Positions 58,403-64,000 of a stretch of 64,000 nucleotides of DNA are shown here, piece by piece (the first letter of the stretch is position 1; each line of letters begins with the position of its first letter). Origin of the DNA: Panacagrimonas sp052386745 (GTDB taxonomy: Bacteria > Pseudomonadota > Gammaproteobacteria > Nevskiales > Nevskiaceae); the NCBI GenBank assembly GCA_052386745.1, contig JBQTJW010000001.1, positions 124,001-188,000 on the forward strand, in the 5' to 3' direction. A model generated the notes under the pieces. The model searched no databases. It was not told the origin of the DNA and was given only the letters and a program-made list of their open reading frames with translations. The translations under genes were made by a program, and so were the position numbers.

Positions 58403-60226
58403 ATGGCGGTCGAGGCGCAGGGGAATGATCTGGTCAAGGTGGTGGCGCTGCTCGCCGCCGGCGTCGTCGCCGTGCCCCTGTTCAAGCGCCTGGGCCTAGG
58501 TTCGGTGCTGGGTTACCTGGCTGCTGGAGTCGTGATCGGCCCATTCGGACTGGGGTTGTTCTCGGACCCACAGGCCATCCTGCATGTGGCGGAACTGGGC
58601 GTGGTCATGTTCCTCTTTATCATCGGCCTGGAGATGCAGCCCTCCCGCCTGTGGGGCTTGCGCCGGGAAATCTTCGGCCTGGGATTGACGCAGGTGCTGT
58701 TCTGCGGCGTCTTGCTGAGCGGGGTGGGCGTCCTGGCCGGCCTGGCCCCGGCCGTGGCCTTTGTCGCTGCAATGGGATTCGTGATGACGTCCACGGCGAC
58801 GGTGATGCTGCTGCTGGACGAGAAAGGCGAGACATCGACCCCGCGAGGCCAGCGGGTGGTGTCGATTCTCCTTCTGGAGGATCTCGCCATCGTGCCCCTG
58901 CTCGCGCTCGTGGCGTTCCTGGCGCCGGAGCAGCACCCCGATGCTTCGCGCTGGCTAGGGGTCGCAATCGGGCTGGCCGCCGTCGTCGGCCTGGTCGTGG
59001 TCGGTCGCTGGCTGCTCAATCCCATGTTCCGGCTGCTCGCTGCTGCGCACGCGCGGGAGGTAATGACGGCAGCGGCCCTTTTGGTCGTGCTGGGCGCGGC
59101 GCTGCTGATGCAGGTCGGAGGCCTGTCGATGGCCATGGGCGCATTCCTCGCCGGCGTCCTGCTCTCCGAATCGACGTTCAGGCACCAGCTTGAGGCCGAC
59201 ATCGAGCCGTTTCGCGGCATTCTGCTCGGGCTGTTCTTCCTCAGCGTGGGCATGTCGCTGGACCTCTCCGTGTTCCGCACCCATTGGGTTCAGATCGCGC
59301 TGGGCGTGGCGGTTTTCATGCTGCTGAAGGGGGTGGGCACCTACGCCGTGGCGCGCGTGTTCGGGGCGCGGCACGGCGATGCGGTGCATCGCACGGTGCT
59401 GATGGCCCAGGGGGGCGAATTCGCCTTCGTGCTGTACGCTGCCGGCGTCATGGCCGGCCTGATCGATGGCCAGCTCAACGCCGTTCTCACCGCCATCGTG
59501 ATTCTTTCCATGGCGCTGACGCCCCTGGCCGTGTTCGCGTCAGGCTGGCTGATGCCCTCCGCGTCTGCGTCGATGGAGGGCGTCGACAAGGCCGATGGCC
59601 TCACCGGCAGCGTGCTCATGATCGGGTTTGGCCGCTTCGGGCAAGTCTCCAGCCAGGCCTTGCTGGCGCGCGGGATCGAGGTTGCCATCATCGATCACGA
59701 CGTGGAAATGATCCGCAGCGCCGCGGAGTTCGGTTTCAAGGTCTATTACGGCGACGGGACGCGGCTCGACGTGCTGCACGCCTCGGGCGCGCACCAGGCC
59801 AAGGCCATTGCCGTCTGCGTCGACGATGCGGAGGTGGCGATGAAGATCGTTGCGCTGGTCAAGCACGAGTTCCCGCACGCACGCTTACTGGTCCGCGCCA
59901 TCGACCGCCAGCACACCCTCAAGCTGATGGCCGCCGACGTCGATTACCAGATCCGCGAAACCTTCGAGTCCGCGAGTGTCTTTGGCGAGAACGCGCTGCG
60001 CGTGCTGGGCGTGCCGGAACTGGAGGCGCGCGAGATCGCGCTCGACCTGCGCGCCCGCGACAGCGAGCGCCTGGCCCTGCAGGCCACGGGGGGAGTGGGT
60101 GCCGGGGTGGACCTGCTTCACAGCAATCGCATGAAGCCGAAGCCCCTGACCATCCCAAGAAGCACGGGGGCGCCGCTCAACGCGGAGACGGCGGCGGTGA
60201 CCGCCGATCCGGGCAAGCCGACGTAA
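58403..60226 (+). CDS. Kef-type K+/H+ antiporter (CPA2 with RCK domain)
   Basis: A 607-residue glutathione-gated-type potassium efflux protein of the KefB/KefC group. The membrane part has LGLGSVLGYLAAGVVIGPFGLGL, ELGVVMFLFIIGLEM, FVMTSTATVMLLL, LLLEDLAIVPLLALVA (the CPA2 Asp) and MAMGAFLAGVLLSES; the soluble part has the Rossmann RCK domain VLMIGFGRFGQVSSQALLARGIEVAIIDHD. The ATG at 58403 has GGGAGG about 7 bases upstream; an upstream in-frame extension to 58265 is not supported. No KefF/KefG ancillary oxidoreductase is beside it. KefB versus KefC cannot be decided. Confidence 0.92.
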   Translation: MAVEAQGNDLVKVVALLAAGVVAVPLFKRLGLGSVLGYLAAGVVIGPFGLGLFSDPQAILHVAELGVVMFLFIIGLEMQPSRLWGLRREIFGLGLTQVLFCGVLLSGVGVLAGLAPAVAFVAAMGFVMTSTATVMLLLDEKGETSTPRGQRVVSILLLEDLAIVPLLALVAFLAPEQHPDASRWLGVAIGLAAVVGLVVVGRWLLNPMFRLLAAAHAREVMTAAALLVVLGAALLMQVGGLSMAMGAFLAGVLLSESTFRHQLEADIEPFRGILLGLFFLSVGMSLDLSVFRTHWVQIALGVAVFMLLKGVGTYAVARVFGARHGDAVHRTVLMAQGGEFAFVLYAAGVMAGLIDGQLNAVLTAIVILSMALTPLAVFASGWLMPSASASMEGVDKADGLTGSVLMIGFGRFGQVSSQALLARGIEVAIIDHDVEMIRSAAEFGFKVYYGDGTRLDVLHASGAHQAKAIAVCVDDAEVAMKIVALVKHEFPHARLLVRAIDRQHTLKLMAADVDYQIRETFESASVFGENALRVLGVPELEAREIALDLRARDSERLALQATGGVGAGVDLLHSNRMKPKPLTIPRSTGAPLNAETAAVTADPGKPT

Positions 60227-60269
60227 CGGGCCCAGCCGCCGAACGGGAGGCTTCGCGGAAAACCGCCGC

Positions 60270-61244
60270 TCAGACCGCTTGCGCTGCGGGCGGCGTCGCC
60301 CAGCGTTCCGCCCGCGCTTCACTGATCAGCCAGTCCCGCACCGCCGCAACGGCCGGCTCTTCGGCCGCTTCCTCCTGGTGAATCAGGTAGTAAGCCGTCC
60401 GCATGGGCAGGCTGAGGGTGAAGGGCATGACCAGCCGGCCGGTCTCCAGGTCGTGTGCCGCCACCACCGGAACACCCAGAACCACACCGAGGCCGTCGGC
60501 CGCGGCCTCGGTGGCCATGCTGATCAGGTTGAACGTGGGACCACGCCGATCGCTCATGCCTTGCACGCCGGCCGCCTTCAGCCACATGGCCCAGTTCGGC
60601 CGCTCGATGTCGGTCTGATCGATCCCGGTTTCGTGGTGCAGCAGCGTGTGGTGCCGAAGGTCGTCCGGTGTTTCCAACGGATGCGTGCCGCGCAGCAGCC
60701 GCGGGCTGCACATCGGGATGGCGTAGGCGGGAAACAGGCGCTGGATCACGTAGCCGTCGTAGGCCCCATGGCCGGAACGGATGGCAAGGTCTGCGCCCTG
60801 GGTCAGCGTGGCGGCTTCGCCGCTGTCCTCCCGCACACTGTCGACGAGGGCGTCATCCGCGGTGATGTGCAGTTCCACATCAGGGTGAAGCGCTGTAAAG
60901 CGGCTCAGGCGCGGTGCAAGCCACTTCGCCGCCAGCGCCGGGGGAGCTGCAACCTCCACACGCTGCTGCTGCTGCAAGCGGCGGATGGCGGACAGGGCAT
61001 CGGCGACGTGCTGGAGCGCAACCGTCAGGTGCGGCAGGAGCGCTTCGCCCGCTTCCGTCAGCTCGACCCTTTGCGGCAGGCGCTTGAAGACGGGCACCCC
61101 CAAGGCCTGTTCCAGGGCCTTGATCTGGTGGCTGATGGCGGCGGGTGTCACGTAAAGCTCCGCCGCGGCCTTGCGCAGGCTCAGGTGGCGGGCTGCTGCC
61201 TCGAAGGCGCGCAGCGAATTGAGAGGGGGCAATCGCGTTGGCAT
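60270..61244 (-). CDS. GcvA-like LysR family transcriptional regulator
   Basis: A 324-residue LysR regulator with the GcvA/AmpR-type N-terminus: LPPLNSLRAFEAAARHLSLRKAAAELYVTPAAISHQIKALEQALGVPVFKRLPQRVELTEAG. The effector domain has ADLAIRSGHGAYDGYVIQRLFPAYAIPMCSP and TEAAADGLGVVLGVP. It is convergent with the Kef gene and divergent from the transcript element and TPR gene, so its target may be the 61.25-61.29 kb region. GcvA itself acts on glycine cleavage genes, which are not present here. Confidence 0.88.
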   Translation of the reverse strand: MPTRLPPLNSLRAFEAAARHLSLRKAAAELYVTPAAISHQIKALEQALGVPVFKRLPQRVELTEAGEALLPHLTVALQHVADALSAIRRLQQQQRVEVAAPPALAAKWLAPRLSRFTALHPDVELHITADDALVDSVREDSGEAATLTQGADLAIRSGHGAYDGYVIQRLFPAYAIPMCSPRLLRGTHPLETPDDLRHHTLLHHETGIDQTDIERPNWAMWLKAAGVQGMSDRRGPTFNLISMATEAAADGLGVVLGVPVVAAHDLETGRLVMPFTLSLPMRTAYYLIHQEEAAEEPAVAAVRDWLISEARAERWATPPAAQAV

Positions 61245-61273
61245 GGATTAGTTTTACTAAATTACACGATCAA

Positions 61274-61279
61274 TATAAT
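61274..61279 (+). promoter_or_regulatory. perfect -10 hexamer for the 61.3 kb transcript
   Basis: TATAAT in an AT-rich stretch just outside the LysR start. The best -35 candidates are TTTTAC/TTTACT at 61252-61258 (spacer 15-16), a modest match that would fit activator dependence. Predicted start of RNA near 61285. Confidence 0.55.
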
Positions 61280-61284
61280 TCATT

Positions 61285-61492
61285 TGATGCACTGCAACAT
61301 CAAGCGTATCTTGCATTCCATCGAAGGGCGGAAACGGGAAGACACAAGGAAACCCGAAGCCGAACTCCGAAAGGTTATACGACTTGGCTTGGACGCTATA
61401 AAGCTCGCCATTTCAGGTAACTGGACGATCTCCTCCAGTCCCGCCTCATGCGGGACACACTTCAAGGCCACCGAAAGGTGGCCTCTTTTTTT
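61285..61492 (+). ncRNA. candidate structured small RNA or terminated 5' leader
   Basis: Between the LysR gene and the TPR gene a plus-strand unit of about 205 bases runs from a perfect TATAAT to an intrinsic terminator. Structure visible by eye: TTGATG/CATCAA hairpin (61284-61303), ACTGGA/TCCAGT (61420-61439, loop containing CTCC), GTCCCGC/GCGGGAC (61438-61456, loop CTCAT) sharing two bases with the previous stem, and the terminator. A second internal TATAAA (61397-61402) could give an ~85-nt RNA with only the last three hairpins. It may be a free sRNA or an attenuator for the TPR gene; it is not a tRNA and matches no riboswitch class I know. Confidence 0.5.
61466..61492 (+). terminator. intrinsic (Rho-independent) terminator
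   Basis: GGCCACC (61466-61472), GAAA tetraloop, GGTGGCC (61477-61483), then TCTTTTTTT (61484-61492): a textbook plus-strand terminator with a 7-bp GC-rich stem. The minus strand has no T-tract after the stem, so direction is unambiguous. It lies 205 bases before the TPR gene start. Confidence 0.92.
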
Positions 61493-61697
61493 GTGCCGCC
61501 CCGGATCACGGGATACATTGCCGCTCCGTGCGCCGCCAGAAATTGCGCGACGCCGTGACAAGCGCAGGGCCGTCGTCCAAACCGGTGCTGGATGGCGGAA
61601 TGGCCGGGAGTTGCCGGGGCGGCCTCATCCTTCACGAAGCCCTGCGCGATCAACGGTGGCGCGTAAGGATTGCCAGACGAAGAATGGGGATCAGGGG
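61493..61697. other. 205-base stretch between terminator and TPR gene
   Basis: No gene or structured RNA is evident. It must hold the TPR gene's own promoter if the upstream terminator is efficient; I see no strong -35/-10 pair. GGGGATCAGGGG directly before 61698 is the TPR gene SD region. Confidence 0.5.
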
Positions 61698-63395
61698 ATG
61701 AATCGATCGACCGCGACCATTGTGATGCTCTCGCTCGCCCTCGGGGTCGGGCTCTGGTACGGCTACCTGACGCGCCCGGAGCAGCCTGGGACCCAAACCG
61801 CGACGCCGCCATCACCGGCGCTGGCGGGCGCAACGCTGCTGCCCGGGCTGGGTGACTACCAGTTCCCGGTCAGCGCCAGGCACCCTGACGTGCAGCGATG
61901 GTTCAACCAGGGTCTGACGCTGGCTTACGGATTCAACCACGACGCGGCCGAACGTTCCTTTCTGAAAGCGACAGAACTGGACCCCGCCTGCGCGATGTGC
62001 TGGTGGGGCGCGGCCTTGGTGCTCGGGCCGCACGTCAACGCGGGCATGGACCCCGCGAACAATGGCAAGGCCTGGGCACGCATCAGCAAGGCCCTGGAGC
62101 TGGCTGCAAACGCCAGCCCTCGGGAACAGGCCTTCATCACGGCTTTGAAGGCGCGCTATGCCGAGACACCGCCGACGGACCGCCGACCCTTGGACGAGGC
62201 CTATGCCCAGGCATTCGGGAACGTGGCGGCGCAGTTCCCGGATGATCTCGATGCGGCCGTGTTCCATGCCGAAGCCCTGATGGACTTACAGCCCTGGAAC
62301 TATTACGACGACCAGGGTGCGCCAAAGGGACATACCGCGGCCATCGTCGCCCGGCTCGAATCGGTGGTGAAGCGCGATCCCCGGCACGCGGGCGCACTTC
62401 ATCTGTACATTCATGCGGTTGAAGCGTCGAATGATCCGGATCGCGGTGCCGCCGCCGCCGACCGTCTGCGCGAACTCGTTCCCGGCTCGGGGCATCTGGT
62501 GCATATGCCGGCGCACATCTATACCCGGGTGGGCCGCTATCACGACGCCGTGCTGGCCAATCGGAAGGCGATTGCGGCAGACGACGCGTACCTCGCGACC
62601 TGCCGTCCCGGTGTTGCCGTGTATCCTCTGGCGTACGTTCCGCACAACCATCATTTCCTCTGGTGGGCCGCCTCCATGGAGGGCGCCAGTGCCGCGGCAC
62701 TCGCTGCGGCAGATGAAACAGCCAAGCGCGCCGCGGTGCCAGAACTGCTTCGCCAGCCGGATTTCGTCTTCCTGCAGGATTTCATGATGACTCCGCTGAA
62801 GGCCCGGACGCAGCTTGGCCGATGGGGCGAAGTGGTCGCCACGCCCCAGCCGGACGCCGATCTGGGGTATCCCACCGCAATCTGGCACTACGCCCAAGGG
62901 ATCGCGGCGGTGCGTCAGTCGCGGCTCGATGCGGCCCAGGCCCATCTAGCGGCGTTAGCTGCCGCGGCCGCCGATCCGGTTTGGGATAAAGCCATGATCG
63001 GACCGCAGCACCCCTTGTCAGGAACGCTGAAAGTGGCCGAACGGGTCCTCGCCGGCGAACTCGCGGCGGCGCGCAAGGAGTACGCGACCGCCATCGCCGC
63101 GCTGGAACAGGGCGTTGCGATCGAAGCCGATCTGGCCTATTTCGAGCCGCCGGTGTGGCACCACCCCGTACGACAGACGCTGGGGGCGGTGCAGCTTGCG
63201 GCGGGATTCGCCAAGAAAGCCGAGGCCACTTACCGCCGGGATCTGGACATTCATCGCGAGAACGGGTGGTCACTCTTCGGCCTGGCCCAGGCGCTGCGCG
63301 CGCAGGGCCGCGAACGCGAGGCATCGAGGATCGAAGCGCGATTCGAGAAGGCCTGGGGCCAGAGCGACTTGGTGCTTGCGGGATCGCGCCTCTGA
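61698..63395 (+). CDS. membrane-anchored tetratricopeptide repeat protein
   Basis: A 565-residue protein with an N-terminal signal anchor (TIVMLSLALGVGLWYGYL, about 6-24) followed by TPR-like helical pairs: HPDVQRWFNQGLTLAYGFNHDAAERSFLKATELDPACAMCWWGAALVLGP, then PAHIYTRVGRYHDAVLANRKAIAAD, and a C-terminal pair EATYRRDLDIHRENGWSLFGLAQALRAQGREREA. CxxC (CAMC) and His clusters (HLYIHAVE, HLVHMPAHIY, PHNHHF) suggest possible metal or heme association. The family is common in proteobacteria and Bacteroidetes but functionally uncharacterised. It ends 61 bases before the NTF2-like gene. Confidence 0.8.
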   Translation: MNRSTATIVMLSLALGVGLWYGYLTRPEQPGTQTATPPSPALAGATLLPGLGDYQFPVSARHPDVQRWFNQGLTLAYGFNHDAAERSFLKATELDPACAMCWWGAALVLGPHVNAGMDPANNGKAWARISKALELAANASPREQAFITALKARYAETPPTDRRPLDEAYAQAFGNVAAQFPDDLDAAVFHAEALMDLQPWNYYDDQGAPKGHTAAIVARLESVVKRDPRHAGALHLYIHAVEASNDPDRGAAAADRLRELVPGSGHLVHMPAHIYTRVGRYHDAVLANRKAIAADDAYLATCRPGVAVYPLAYVPHNHHFLWWAASMEGASAAALAAADETAKRAAVPELLRQPDFVFLQDFMMTPLKARTQLGRWGEVVATPQPDADLGYPTAIWHYAQGIAAVRQSRLDAAQAHLAALAAAAADPVWDKAMIGPQHPLSGTLKVAERVLAGELAAARKEYATAIAALEQGVAIEADLAYFEPPVWHHPVRQTLGAVQLAAGFAKKAEATYRRDLDIHRENGWSLFGLAQALRAQGREREASRIEARFEKAWGQSDLVLAGSRL

Positions 63396-63456
63396 GTCCG
63401 GGCGTATCAGGGAACACAACGAAAAACCCGAGCCACAGTCGTCGAGGCCGACTTTC

Positions 63457-63813
63457 ATGAACATTGAACAAGCGAACAAGCTGGCCGAACAATGGATCAG
63501 GGCGTGGAACGCGCATGATCTCGATCGCATCCTCGCGCTTTACGCCGACGAGTTCTCGATGGCCTCTCCCTACATCGTGCAGATCGCCGGCCGCGCAGAC
63601 GGAAAACTTCTAGGCAAGGCGGCCATCGGGGATTACTGGCGTCTCGCCTTGAAGAAGTATCCCGATCTGCATTTTGAATTGATCGACGTCCTCGCCGGTG
63701 CGGAAAGCGTCGTGCTGTATTACAGGAGCATCGGCGGTCGGCTGGCGGCCGAATATTTCATCCTGGATACGGACGGGCTGATCTCGCAGGCCGCGGCGCA
63801 CTACGCCGACTGA
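63457..63813 (+). CDS. NTF2-like/SnoaL-fold protein
   Basis: A 118-residue cystatin-like alpha+beta barrel protein: helices ANKLAEQWIRAWNAHDLDRILALYADEF, then SMASPYIVQ, LLGKAAIGDYWRLALKKYPDLHFELIDVLAGAESVVLYYRSIGG and a closing FILDTDGLISQAAAHYAD. This is the SnoaL/polyketide-cyclase-like pattern with no signal peptide. Function unknown; members include isomerases, hydrolases and binding proteins. It probably shares a transcript with the TPR gene. Confidence 0.8.
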   Translation: MNIEQANKLAEQWIRAWNAHDLDRILALYADEFSMASPYIVQIAGRADGKLLGKAAIGDYWRLALKKYPDLHFELIDVLAGAESVVLYYRSIGGRLAAEYFILDTDGLISQAAAHYAD

Positions 63814-63821
63814 CCTGGATA

Positions 63822-63853
63822 CACCGCCGATTCAGATCACAAAACCGGCGGTG
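63822..63853. terminator. 8-bp hairpin between convergent genes
   Basis: CACCGCCG (63822-63829) pairs with CGGCGGTG (63846-63853) around a 16-base loop, between the NTF2-like gene and the convergent partial gene. No T-tract follows on either strand, so termination is plausible but not proven. Confidence 0.4.
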
Positions 63854-63864
63854 GTTGCTCAGGA

Positions 63865-64000
63865 TCAGGCCATCAGCTGCTGCAAACGCTCGAACTTGTC
63901 CGGCCTGGAAACAAAAATGAAGTTGTTGATGTACTTGTTCAAGCCGCCGGGGTTGCCCACGTTGGCTACCTTCTGATGTCGTTTGGCATCGAAGGAGTCG
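63865..64000 (-). CDS. 3' end of an unidentified gene (runs off the window)
   Basis: A minus-strand frame open from the window edge encodes a C-terminus of 44 residues, DSFDAKRHQKVANVGNPGGL followed by NKYINNFIFVSRPDKFERLQ and QLMA, then TGA (63867-63865). Its lower GC third positions and conserved-looking residue use make it believable as a real protein tail. I do not recognise the family. Confidence 0.55.
   Translation of the reverse strand, partial: DSFDAKRHQKVANVGNPGGLNKYINNFIFVSRPDKFERLQQLMA

Noticed and set aside
61420..61492. Possible tRNA or tmRNA 3' part
   Set aside because: Stacked hairpins superficially look tRNA-like, but there is no GGTTCRA T-loop, no acceptor stem and no CCA end.
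61287..61697. N-terminal extension of the TPR protein or an independent leader peptide starting at ATG 61287
   Set aside because: The frame passes through a strong intrinsic terminator and has no SD; the TPR protein has a proper signal anchor and SD at 61698. A very short leader peptide cannot be fully excluded.

Overview
The window is chromosomal housekeeping DNA from a high-GC, non-enteric gammaproteobacterium. The gene orders aat-bpt ... ftsK-lolA-rarA-crcB-serS, DUF2066-perM-hda // DUF2069-wrbA, rluD // bamD and yajC-secD-secF match the pseudomonad/xanthomonad/nevskiad part of the class. The type III GshA, the AddAB-like nuclease pair and the Asp/Glu leucyl-transferase (bpt) fit the same placement. 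Genus cannot be fixed from the sequence alone. There is no prophage, insertion sequence, CRISPR array, rRNA or recognisable tRNA. Coding density is very high, and many gene pairs overlap by 4 bases (ATGA type), implying translational coupling.

Layout. 0-6 kb: an acyl-CoA synthetase (-), a strictosidine-synthase-like beta-propeller, class I fumarase, a secreted cupin and a methyltransferase. 6.3-14 kb: a carbon block with glycogen phosphorylase, eda-edd (-) divergent from pgl-zwf (+), giving glycogen or glucose to G6P to the Entner-Doudoroff pathway. 14-21.4 kb: gshA (-), then a translationally coupled pilus-chemotaxis set pilG-pilI-chpA-chpC that has neither pilJ nor pilH. 21.5-34.3 kb: 7Fe ferredoxin, an AddB/AddA-like nuclease-helicase pair, DUF2066-perM-hda, convergent DUF2069-wrbA, rluD divergent from bamD, then yceH. 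34.3-47.6 kb: hrpA, a (-) operon GNAT-aat-bpt, a small unknown gene, then ftsK-lolA-rarA-crcB-serS. 47.6-53.2 kb: a (-) two-gene exported-protein cassette, a (-) sulfite-reduction set (cysB, cysI, DUF934) and a divergent TauE/SafE permease. 53.3-64 kb: yajC-secD-secF, an abiEi-like regulator abutting pldA (-), a Kef-type antiporter, a GcvA-like LysR regulator, a structured non-coding leader or sRNA with a textbook terminator, a TPR protein, an NTF2-like protein, and the 3' end of an unidentified gene.

The least ordinary items are: (1) the 61.27-61.49 kb transcript-like element; (2) the orphan AbiEi-type regulator one base upstream of an outer-membrane phospholipase whose catalytic Asn is Asp; (3) an intrinsic terminator for the opposite strand written into the serS motif 3 codons; (4) the unknown secreted-peptide plus beta-barrel cassette; and (5) the minimal Chp system. 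None can be called new without database searches, and no clearly new multi-gene system is proven here. Assignments rest on motifs and synteny read by eye; start codons were chosen from Shine-Dalgarno (SD) spacing, overlaps and family length.
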